Source: Kordia sp. (GTDB taxonomy: Bacteria; Bacteroidota; Bacteroidia; Flavobacteriales; Flavobacteriaceae). From it: a stretch of 64,000 nt of DNA. The stretch lies in contig NVVR01000016.1 of NCBI GenBank assembly GCA_002733415.1, positions 1 through 64,000 on the forward strand, given 5' to 3'. Position numbers and translations under genes: made by a program. Positions within the stretch are counted from its first letter, which is position 1. Each line of letters opens with the position of its first letter. Of this stretch, positions 1 to 7,078 are shown in pieces. Below the pieces are notes generated by a model. It had not been told where the DNA came from and ran no database searches. It was given only the letters and a program-made list of their open reading frames with translations.

Positions 1-1
1 G

Positions 2-352
2 AAGCGCTTCCAGGACGGCGAACTGAGCTACCGCGCCACCTTCAAGGACGGTAAGCGCCAGGGCGAAGTGTTCGAGATCAGCCTCAACGGCAACCACACC
101 TTTGCCCATTTCCAGGCCGGCCGGCTGGACGGCCCTTACCGGGAGACCACGCCGCAGGGCTACCCGCTTCTGCAAGGCCACTACCAAGACGGCCAGCGTC
201 ATGGCCGTTTCGTCGAATACAACGCCCAGGGCCGCGTGGAGCGCATTACCCCCTACCGGAACGGCCAGCGCCAGGGCGAGGGCTGGCTGCGGGGCCGCGA
301 CGGCGAGCTGGTGAAAGCGCGTTGGGAGGACGGACGCCGGGTGACGCCCTAG
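2..352 (+). CDS. YwqK/MORN-like repeat protein, 3' fragment
   Basis: The reading frame is open from base 2 and ends at TAG 350-352, so the 5' end lies outside the window. The 116 visible residues are short repeats built around G-x-Y/F-x-D/N-G-Q/R-x-x-G, such as FKDGKRQGE, YQDGQRHGRF and YRNGQRQGEGW. This is the pattern of the YwqK/MORN-like antitoxin-repeat family, whose members are usually of unknown role. Codons are strongly G/C at third positions, unlike everything after 1240, so the gene belongs to a different genome, probably a gammaproteobacterium. The family call is by repeat pattern only. Confidence 0.6.
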   Translation, partial: KRFQDGELSYRATFKDGKRQGEVFEISLNGNHTFAHFQAGRLDGPYRETTPQGYPLLQGHYQDGQRHGRFVEYNAQGRVERITPYRNGQRQGEGWLRGRDGELVKARWEDGRRVTP

Positions 353-432
353 AGCGCGCCCTGCCCGACCGGTATTCAGCGACGGCGGCTTATGGCTATG
401 ATGCGGGTTCCAGCCGAACAGGGACTTTCGTG

Positions 433-1203
433 ATGCCGTTACTGCCACCACCACCGCTACCCGGCGGCTCCCGGGCCCGACGTCTTGCTCTGGCCCTGCT
501 GGTGCTGCTGTCGCTGTCCGGCGCCGCCCGCGCCGACGAGATGTCGATCCATGTGATCCAGCGCGCCGACGCCGAAGCGGTGCTGCCGGTGATCCGCCCG
601 CTGCTGCCCGAAGGCGGCTACGCCAACGCCTACCAGGGCAACCTGGTGATCCGCACCAACGACCGCAACTTCGACGAGATTCTCGGCGCCCTCGGCGACA
701 TGCCCGAGGTGCCGCGCACCGTCACCGTGCAGTTGCGCCGCCAGGGCGACAGCAGCAGCGCCGGCGGCGACATCCGCATCAACGGCCAGAGCGTGCGCGC
801 CGGCGCCAACACCGTCACCACCCGCCGCCAGGACCGCTACAGCATCAACACCCTGTCCGGCCACCCGGCGGGCATCAGCCAGGGCAGCCTGGTGGCCCTC
901 ACCGGCACCCAGTTCCCGGCGCTGCTGGCGCTCAAGCAGGGCATCGACATCACCCCGGTGGTCACCAGCGACGGCCGGGTGCGCCTGACCATCGAACAAC
1001 GCTTCGATGAACCCGCCGGCCGGCGCCGCGCCCGCACCCAGGAAGCCAGCAGCACCCTGGTGGTCACTCCCGGGCAGTGGCAGCCGCTCGGTCAGATCAC
1101 GGTCAGCGAAAGCCAGTCCACCACCGGCCTGGGCGGCGCCAGCACGCGCAGCGACCGCTTTTCGCTGCCCCTGGAAGTCAAAGTGGAAATCGGCGGCTCC
1201 TGA
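433..1203 (+). CDS. Exported secretin-like (N1/NolW-type) domain protein
   Basis: This is a 256-residue protein. I chose ATG 433 because it gives a clean signal peptide (arginines, then LALALLVLLSLSG, cleavage near ARA-DE) and because CAGGGA sits about nine bases upstream. The TTG at 322 would add 37 residues with no signal character. Residues about 37-100 have the pattern of secretin N1 domains (VIRPLLP, GNLVIRTNDRNFDEIL, MPEVPRTVTVQLRRQ). The rest resembles the lead-in to a secretin barrel (GTQFPALLALKQGIDITPVV, LEVKVEIGG), but no full pore region is present. It may be a periplasmic accessory protein of a type II/IV-like system, or a lineage-specific orphan. Composition matches the upstream fragment, not the downstream genome. 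Confidence 0.6.
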   Translation: MPLLPPPPLPGGSRARRLALALLVLLSLSGAARADEMSIHVIQRADAEAVLPVIRPLLPEGGYANAYQGNLVIRTNDRNFDEILGALGDMPEVPRTVTVQLRRQGDSSSAGGDIRINGQSVRAGANTVTTRRQDRYSINTLSGHPAGISQGSLVALTGTQFPALLALKQGIDITPVVTSDGRVRLTIEQRFDEPAGRRRARTQEASSTLVVTPGQWQPLGQITVSESQSTTGLGGASTRSDRFSLPLEVKVEIGGS

Positions 1204-1250
1204 TCAGCCGTTACGCCTGTTCGCAGGGAGTATCCTTTGAGCTGGTAACA
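1204..1250. other. Junction between two genomes
   Basis: Base composition and codon use change within a few tens of bases, from GC-rich proteobacterial coding DNA to AT-rich Bacteroidota DNA. The GC-rich gene ends properly at TGA 1201-1203, overlapping a TGATCA site. The AT-rich lipoprotein frame on the other strand reads into this stretch and stops at 1211-1213. No integrase, insertion sequence, tRNA or inverted repeat flanks the point. A chimeric join is more likely than natural transfer. Confidence 0.75.
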
Positions 1251-1666
1251 ATTGTAAAATCTTTAGTAATGGTAAATGCCATATATTTTACCGCTTCCTC
1301 ATAATTTTTGTTAGTAAACTCACTCAACAACAAATCCTTTTCCTCGTCATGATGGAATTCTATTTCCAGCACGCGCTCACGTTTGTGTACGCTGTATATA
1401 GAATCTACCTTTTTCAAATCACTACTTCCTTGGTCCTTTAAAATATAATAGGCAATAGGAACTTCCGTTGCTGTATAATTTATAGTATTGATATAATGGT
1501 TGATCTTTTTTGATTTCCAACCAATATTTGCTAACTGATGATACGCATCATAATTCTGTTCCGTATCTTTCGGTTCTTCTTTACAAGAAACAAGACAGCA
1601 ACATAATAGTACTAGTATGTAATACTTAAACCCCAATTTATTCTCCTTCGTATTTAGCATTCGCAT
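1211..1666 (-). CDS. Hypothetical lipoprotein, C-terminus probably lost at junction
   Basis: A 151-residue product with a type II signal peptide (KYYILVLLCCCLVSCKEE; lipobox LVSC, Cys about residue 28), so probably anchored in the outer or inner membrane. I recognise no domain in the mature part, which is charged and mostly helical in feel (KKVDSIYSVHKRERVLEIEF). The start overlaps the end of the OmpH-like gene by 29 bases, which suggests translational coupling; the ATG at 1660 is an alternative start. The last ten or so residues are encoded in the junction region, so the natural C-terminus is probably missing. Confidence 0.6.
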   Translation of the reverse strand: MRMLNTKENKLGFKYYILVLLCCCLVSCKEEPKDTEQNYDAYHQLANIGWKSKKINHYINTINYTATEVPIAYYILKDQGSSDLKKVDSIYSVHKRERVLEIEFHHDEEKDLLLSEFTNKNYEEAVKYMAFTITKDFTIVTSSKDTPCEQA

Positions 1667-2147
1667 ATTCTAGTATCGCAGCAGTTACATCTACTGAATC
1701 ATCCGCATACATTACATTACCACCACCTTGAGTGCCTAATATAATTTTACTTTGCTGCGCTTTACCATACTCATTAATGTATCCATTTAACCTATCCCAT
1801 ATTTGTTGGGATACTTCTTTAGAGAAATAGTCCTTCATAGCACTTAAAGCTTTGTCTTCTTTTTGTACTTTTTGTTGGCTTATTCTAATATTGTCTTCAT
1901 CCTTTGTTCTAATCTCAATTTGAAACAATTGATACAGGCTGTCTAATTTTTTCTCTTGGCCTTTGATCTTTTTTGTATGAATTGTTGACATGTCTTTTGC
2001 CATATTAAACCCATTAAATAGTTTAATATTATCAACATATACGTATTCGTTTTTCTCAGAAATACTGGTGATATAAAAGGCTAAAAAAAGTATGGTTCCT
2101 ATCGTTAATACTATATTAGCTATAGGAAGTATGTTGTTATTTTTCAA
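1638..2147 (-). CDS. OmpH/Skp-like protein with N-terminal membrane anchor
   Basis: A 169-residue protein. The start is TTG at 2147: the frame has a stop shortly upstream and no ATG before residue 49. One hydrophobic segment lies at residues 8-28. A short strand follows (YVYVDNIKLFNGFNMAKDM), then a long charged coiled coil (about 55-120) and a terminal motif KIILGTQGGGNVMYAD plus VDVTAAIL. That strand, coiled coil and VLGT-G-x-x-xLYAD ending is the OmpH/Skp pattern of Bacteroidota. Skp is a periplasmic holdase for outer-membrane proteins. Here the N-terminus looks like an anchor rather than a cleaved signal, since no clear cleavage site is visible. Confidence 0.65.
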   Translation of the reverse strand: MKNNNILPIANIVLTIGTILFLAFYITSISEKNEYVYVDNIKLFNGFNMAKDMSTIHTKKIKGQEKKLDSLYQLFQIEIRTKDEDNIRISQQKVQKEDKALSAMKDYFSKEVSQQIWDRLNGYINEYGKAQQSKIILGTQGGGNVMYADDSVDVTAAILEYANAKYEGE

Positions 2148-2182
2148 TTTAGTTGGGTTATTTTATTAATGACTATGAATAA

Positions 2183-3622
2183 TTATTTTTTAGCATTTTC
2201 TATTTTTTCAATTTTAGCTTGTAATTCAAACACTATTTGTCTCAGTTTTTTAAAATTTTCTGTTTCTGTTTCCAACTGCGCTATTTTAACATTTGCTACG
2301 TTAATTTTCTTTTCTTGAGCAATAGTGTATAAAGTTAACTCCTCTATTTTTTGTAGTAATTTAGCATCCATTTCACCTAAAAATATTCCGTTTTCCTCAA
2401 CATCCTTAGCAGAAGGAATGTCCTTTAAATGTCCCTTTTCCTGAATGTGTTGCGCTACTTCTTTAAGTGTAGGTAAGCTATAGTCATTTTCGAATACAAA
2501 ATCAGACCAGCCTGTTTCAACTTTTATTTCTTTTGCTCTAATATTTCCATTTACAGCTAATTTATAAGTACCAGGATTTGATGTGCCGATACCTACGTTA
2601 CCACTAATTAATGCATCTCCTTCAAATAAAGAAGAACCACCACTAACTAAAAACATATGCTCAGGCTTATAATTAACATCTTTACCTAACCTAAATACAC
2701 TATTACTCTTTTTCATTTGAAATATTTTTTTATCATCTATTTCAAATATTCTTAAATATTCTGATTGAGTTTTATCAAATAACACAAGCCTTGAATCTCC
2801 ATCTTGTTCAGATATAACCCTAAACCTATCCATATTATTTCTGTCTTGTAAACTCACCCATGATTCAGCTTTAGCCTGAAGGTTTGATTGAGGAAAATCC
2901 ATTACAGAAAACATCGATTCTTGAAAACCGTTTGGATATGGAGCAAATAATGAACCTGCACCTAAAGCCCTACATTTTAAATTTCTTTCCGCATAATCGG
3001 TAAAAGTGGTACCGTTTGGTAATGGATTTGTAAACACTCCTTCTTCAGCTAAAACACGACCATTTACCTCCAACATTTCAGTTGGGTTAGTAGTTCCGAT
3101 ACCTACGTTCCCTGCACTAGTTGCAATTAAACGAGTTACATTATTGGTTTTAAGAAGTAAATGTTCATCAGCATTAATTGCAAAATTATAATTCCCTACT
3201 CCTTCTGTACCTATGAAATGATGTGAAACCCCTCCAGCCGAACTTGGCCTTTGACCAAGAAAATCAATACCTGTAATTTTATCTGAAGAAGTAGTATATA
3301 ATTTTATTTTTGTATCATAAGAACTTTCTATATGCAATTTTGTATCAGGTGCTGTTGTTCCGATACCTACGTTACCATTTGCCAACATAGTCATTAGATA
3401 ATCAGTCCCTTTGTTAAAAAAATAGATGTTTCCAATAGTTTGCTCTACACTACCTATATACAAGTGATTTGAAGAGTTTAATCCAAAAGCTCTAGAAAAC
3501 CCCGTTTGCCCTGAAGGCTGAACTCGTATATAATTAATTCCGTTAGTCAAATCTACATTCTGCGCATTAGTTGTAAGGCTGACACCAAAAAGAATGATTA
3601 AGCATGACAAAATATTTTTCAT
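2183..3622 (-). CDS. GNVGIGT-repeat fibre-like secreted protein (short paralogue)
   Basis: A 479-residue protein with a signal peptide ending near TTNAQ. Three GNVGIGTxxP-x-xKL repeats (residues about 85, 173 and 345) separate beta-rich segments; this arrangement is common in Bacteroidota fibre or tail-spike-like surface proteins of unknown ligand. The C-terminal domain (about 370-440; GWSDFVFENDYSLPTLKEV, IPSAKDVEENGIFLGEMDAK) is followed by a leucine-heptad coiled coil that probably trimerises the fibre. It lies 18 bases downstream of a larger paralogue and shares almost identical DNA with it over the C-terminal domain. The function is not known. Confidence 0.75.
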   Translation of the reverse strand: MKNILSCLIILFGVSLTTNAQNVDLTNGINYIRVQPSGQTGFSRAFGLNSSNHLYIGSVEQTIGNIYFFNKGTDYLMTMLANGNVGIGTTAPDTKLHIESSYDTKIKLYTTSSDKITGIDFLGQRPSSAGGVSHHFIGTEGVGNYNFAINADEHLLLKTNNVTRLIATSAGNVGIGTTNPTEMLEVNGRVLAEEGVFTNPLPNGTTFTDYAERNLKCRALGAGSLFAPYPNGFQESMFSVMDFPQSNLQAKAESWVSLQDRNNMDRFRVISEQDGDSRLVLFDKTQSEYLRIFEIDDKKIFQMKKSNSVFRLGKDVNYKPEHMFLVSGGSSLFEGDALISGNVGIGTSNPGTYKLAVNGNIRAKEIKVETGWSDFVFENDYSLPTLKEVAQHIQEKGHLKDIPSAKDVEENGIFLGEMDAKLLQKIEELTLYTIAQEKKINVANVKIAQLETETENFKKLRQIVFELQAKIEKIENAKK

Positions 3623-3640
3623 AGTATATTCTTATTTATT

Positions 3641-5845
3641 TTAGTTTTTCTGTAATTCTTTTACTGCTTTTTTAAGCAATAATAATTCCTCCGTAAGCGT
3701 TTTAAATTCTTGATTTTCTTTTTGAAGCTTTTGAATTTTTTCTTCTTGCTCCAATGTATACAAGGTTAATTCCTCAATTTTCTGTAGTAATTTAGCATCC
3801 ATTTCACCTAAAAATATTCCGTTTTCCTCAACATCCTTAGCAGAAGGAATGTCCTTTAAATGTCCTTTTTCCTGAATGTGTTGCGCTACTTCTTTAAGTG
3901 TAGGTAAGCTATAGTCCTTTTCGAATACAAAATCAGACCAGCCTATCATATCAACTTTAACTTCTTGTGTATGAATATTACCGTTTACAGCAAGTTTTGC
4001 GTCAGGAGTTGAAGTTCCGATACCGACGTTACCGTCGTGCTTACCATAAAGTATTATTTCTCCATTTGAATTTTTAAGAGCAAAGTCTCTGTTATTTTGC
4101 ACACGTATTTCTCCAGTATTACTATCGCCTCTTAATGTCATAGAATTAGTTTCATTAGGCATTCTTATATGTACCGCTACACCTCCAGATGCTGGCGTCC
4201 TAAATATTGATTCCCCATTAACATCTAATTTAGCACCAGGTGTTGATGTTCCGATACCGACGTTACCTAAAGCTGATATTGTTAATTTTTGATTTTGATA
4301 CCCTGTTTGATCTGTAGAACTATCAAAGCCTGTAGAAATAAATGCATTACCGCTGTGAACCCCAAAAGCAACTGTTTTAGTACTTTCATTCCCGTTTGTA
4401 AATCTATTAGATCTTGCCCAACCTCCAGAAGTCACTACTTTTACCTCAGATCCATAATCATAAGTTTGAAAATTTGTTTCTGAATTTACTTTAATATCTA
4501 ACTTATGAGAAGGATTTGTTGTTCCGATACCTACGTTACCAGCTGGAAAAGTAATTTTATCTGTTCCGTTTTCTACATTCAACCTAAATTCTGAAAGATC
4601 TGAACTTAAACCCATATAAGCCCTACGTGCATTATTTTTATCTAAATAACTAGTATACAACCAGGAATCGTCTGTAGTTTGAAATATTTGTATTTGATCT
4701 GTAGCATTTTTAACATGTAATGGCGCGCTAGGGCTACTTGTTCCGATACCAACGTTACCATCGGTATTAATCCTCATTGCATTAAGCACGCCATCTTTAT
4801 TATTTACTCCAAAATTAATATACTGCCCAGAGTTAAATAATAAGCCACCTCCCCAACCAGCATCAATATGTCCCATATACAAATTTTCTCCAGAAGCTGA
4901 ATTATTAAAAACAATTCTCCTTTCCGCACCATTTGCATCTTTTGCTCTAAACCCTTTGTTAATCCCAATAGTTAAATCACCATTGATAACCACTCTCCCA
5001 GGTTCTTGCGCAGTACCAGCAGTATAGTCTTGATAAATTTCTAATGCAGCATCTCCATAATGCCCATAATCAGTACCAATACGCATATGGTTTACTGAAC
5101 CACTACCACCTGACCATATTTTAAATGGCCTATGACTTGCTCCTCCATCACCTATAGTCATCACTCCAACCACATTTAACTTTGAACTTGGTGTAGTTGT
5201 ACCAATACCTACGTTACCATTACCACTAATCCTCATTCGTTCATTAACACCATTAACGTCCTTAGTATAAAAACGTGTGGAAGCAGCTACATCTGTTCTA
5301 GGCGCTATAATTAAATCTCCTGCTAATCCGCCTCCCAAAGAAGATTCTGCCCAACCAATTTGGGCTGGTATTTTAGAAGTTAAACTAGTTATTCTATTAC
5401 TTAACACAACTCCTGCACCTGAATTATCTCCTACATGCAATAAGTCTAATGGAGCCGTCGTTCCTATACCTACATTACCAAGTTTTGTTATAACCATCTC
5501 GGGGTTTTCATAACCGGTAGCAGATGTATTATTGGTATCAAAATATAAAAAAGTAAGATTATCTCCGTTACCTAGAGCACCAATATGTGCTCTTTCTACG
5601 CCATTAGTCGAGAAACTATAATCTCTAGCCCAACTACCAGTACCAACATCTACATTTAAATCATATCCATAAGTTGGCGCCCCTGGTTCTAGCCTTAATT
5701 GTGTTGAACCAGTTTTAATTTCAAGTTTTACAGATGGTGTTGTTGTTCCAATACCTACATTACCTGTTGCTCCAATTTGATTTTGTGCAATAAGTACTGT
5801 ACACATACCAAGCATAATAAGTAAGGTAAAAAAAGACTTTTTCAT
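3641..5845 (-). CDS. GNVGIGT-repeat fibre-like secreted protein (long paralogue)
   Basis: I start the protein at ATG 5845 (734 residues), because MKKSFFTLLIMLGMCTVLIAQ is a standard signal peptide and the 20 residues before it are not. Seven GNVGIGT[TS]xP repeats are spread along the chain. The segments between them look like jellyroll or fibre modules (glycine- and asparagine-rich, short strands). The C-terminal domain GWSDFVFEKDYSLPTLKEV and coiled coil match the neighbour at 2183-3622. It is first in a probable four-gene operon. Likely a surface adhesin or fibre; a phage origin is possible by analogy but no phage genes are nearby. Confidence 0.75.
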   Translation of the reverse strand: MKKSFFTLLIMLGMCTVLIAQNQIGATGNVGIGTTTPSVKLEIKTGSTQLRLEPGAPTYGYDLNVDVGTGSWARDYSFSTNGVERAHIGALGNGDNLTFLYFDTNNTSATGYENPEMVITKLGNVGIGTTAPLDLLHVGDNSGAGVVLSNRITSLTSKIPAQIGWAESSLGGGLAGDLIIAPRTDVAASTRFYTKDVNGVNERMRISGNGNVGIGTTTPSSKLNVVGVMTIGDGGASHRPFKIWSGGSGSVNHMRIGTDYGHYGDAALEIYQDYTAGTAQEPGRVVINGDLTIGINKGFRAKDANGAERRIVFNNSASGENLYMGHIDAGWGGGLLFNSGQYINFGVNNKDGVLNAMRINTDGNVGIGTSSPSAPLHVKNATDQIQIFQTTDDSWLYTSYLDKNNARRAYMGLSSDLSEFRLNVENGTDKITFPAGNVGIGTTNPSHKLDIKVNSETNFQTYDYGSEVKVVTSGGWARSNRFTNGNESTKTVAFGVHSGNAFISTGFDSSTDQTGYQNQKLTISALGNVGIGTSTPGAKLDVNGESIFRTPASGGVAVHIRMPNETNSMTLRGDSNTGEIRVQNNRDFALKNSNGEIILYGKHDGNVGIGTSTPDAKLAVNGNIHTQEVKVDMIGWSDFVFEKDYSLPTLKEVAQHIQEKGHLKDIPSAKDVEENGIFLGEMDAKLLQKIEELTLYTLEQEEKIQKLQKENQEFKTLTEELLLLKKAVKELQKN

Positions 5846-6088
5846 ATTATATTTTAAAAAGGTTAAAATCTGATAATTATAATCGGCTAAAGTACCTGAA
5901 AACACGACGAATTGTTATATTAAAAATAAATAACTTGCAAAAAAAAACATAAAAAACTAGCCATTAACAACTTACATTCGAATGTGTTTTTCTACTCGTA
6001 ATTCTGCAAACTTACCTCTTTAATTGCTTAATAAAAATACCTATAATTAGGTATTTACACATCACTAAATATAGTGACGTTTCAGATA

Positions 6089-6109
6089 GCACGAATTTGC
6101 AATTCGTGC
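6089..6109. repeat. REP-like hairpin 1
   Basis: A perfect 9-base-pair stem with loop TGC: GCACGAATT-TGC-AATTCGTGC. It shares its ATTTGCAAT core with hairpins at 6374-6396 and 6656-6676. The form is like the short palindromes mobilised by REP-associated tyrosine transposases; no such transposase is in the window. Confidence 0.6.
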
Positions 6110-6373
6110 ATTACAATAACACACTAAACAACTTCCTTAACAAAAAAAAGCTTCTATTCCCGATAGTTAACGGGACTGTAAAAACTTTTCCTTCATAATT
6201 GTATTCCTCACTCATACTCGGCACAGAAAACATTTCCACCCACACAATAACACCCTGCCATTACCGCTAGCGCTCAAATGGCAAGGTGCGGGGTTTATAT
6301 ATTTAATGTTGTTAATTATCAATACTCAACGTAAGTTGTTATCTATTCATTTCATTTTATTCCTTCGCACGCA

Positions 6374-6396
6374 GGTTGTCATTTGCAATGGCAACC
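6374..6396. repeat. REP-like hairpin 2
   Basis: A 10-base-pair stem with one G-T pair and loop TGC (GGTTGTCATT-TGC-AATGGCAACC). The core ATTTGCAAT is shared with the other two hairpins, while the outer stem bases differ, so it is a diverged or different subtype. Confidence 0.5.
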
Positions 6397-6601
6397 GACC
6401 TAACGTACTACAAATACAAAAGCTACCTATTTTACTAAGTAGCTTTTCGTACAGCCATTACACACGAGCACAGCGAACTGATGAACTCCTATTAAAACAA
6501 TAGAAAACTCGTGAATAAATGGCTATGATAATTATAACTTCTATTCAACCACACAATAGCTCCTTGCCATTACCGCTAACGCTCAAATATCAAGGTGCGG
6601 G

Positions 6602-6650
6602 TAAACTTCTTTATATTTTTATATGATGTTGCTAAGGCTTCTTTATAATC
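6602..6650 (-). pseudogene. 49-base duplicate of the purD 3' end
   Basis: Bases 6602-6650 match 7126-7174, inside the purD coding sequence, at 47 of 49 positions by direct comparison. The differences are at 6614 (T for C) and 6637 (G for A). The copy is flanked by REP-like modules on both sides and is far too short to be functional. It records a past partial duplication of the purD tail, with repeats inserted between the copies. Confidence 0.75.
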
Positions 6651-6655
6651 AGATA

Positions 6656-6676
6656 GCGCGGATTTGCAATCCGTGC
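6656..6676. repeat. REP-like hairpin 3
   Basis: GCGCGGATT-TGC-AATCCGTGC, a 9-base-pair stem with one G-T pair. The flanks (CAGATAGC before, ATAACA after) match those of hairpin 1, so both belong to one repeat family. It directly follows the purD duplicate. Confidence 0.6.
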
Positions 6677-6995
6677 ACTATAATAACATTTAAACAATTT
6701 CCTTAACAAAAAAAACTTCTACATTACTGCAAAAGCTTTTCCTTCTTTACTTTATTCCTCACTCATGTTCGGCACGGAAAAAGTTTCCGCGCTAGCACTT
6801 GATTATTTTAATTACATGTCCGAACTATCGGTTTATTTACACATCACTAAATATAGTGGCGCTCCTTTATTTGTTCCGTATGATTATAGCTCTACAAACA
6901 TGAAATACAAATAATTTCACTCAAAGTGACGTGACACACTCCTTATCTCCACTAGACAAAAATTTTGCGAAACGCCTCTGCGTGACAATAGAAGC

Positions 6996-7035
6996 AAAAA
7001 AAAAGAGTTCAGTTGTATTAACTAAACTCTTTTTA
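6996..7035 (-). terminator. Intrinsic terminator of purD
   Basis: Read on the minus strand, the sequence forms AAAGAGTTTAGTT-AATAC-AACTGAACTCTTT and continues into a run of more than eight T. It lies about 45 bases after the purD stop, on the same strand. Confidence 0.8.
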
Positions 7036-7078
7036 AAATTTATTTTATAGTATTTTTTTCTCAAAGAGAAATACTCCG

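Larger units (their letters stand above)
5906..6995. repeat. Noncoding repeat graveyard
   Basis: I see no gene in this stretch of about 1.1 kb. It holds diverged copies of at least four modules: a 23-base TTTACACATCACTAAATATA-type unit (identical at 6054-6076 and 6836-6858), a REP-hairpin unit with a T-rich tail (6083-6238 and 6650-6788), a TGCCATTACCGCT unit (6241-6292 and 6550-6601), and a duplicate of the purD end (6602-6650). The modules occur in different order in the two halves, as expected from repeated insertion and recombination. A 65-residue open frame at 6306-6503 crosses these repeats and looks spurious. Confidence 0.7.

Noticed and set aside
457..999. Long minus-strand open frame in the GC-rich part
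   Set aside because: It lies opposite the secretin-like gene; GC-rich DNA gives long antisense frames, and its Ala/Gly/His/Val-rich translation has no domain character.
2183..5845. Regularly spaced repeated DNA that could suggest a CRISPR array
   Set aside because: The repeats encode GNVGIGT in one reading frame, with spacing of hundreds of bases and varied codons; it is protein repetition.
2183..5845. Phage tail-fibre genes indicating a prophage
   Set aside because: No capsid, terminase, integrase or lysis genes are near, and both proteins have bacterial signal peptides.
6306..6503. 65-residue plus-strand frame in the repeat region
   Set aside because: It crosses the REP-like hairpin at 6374-6396 and other repeat modules and has no recognisable features.
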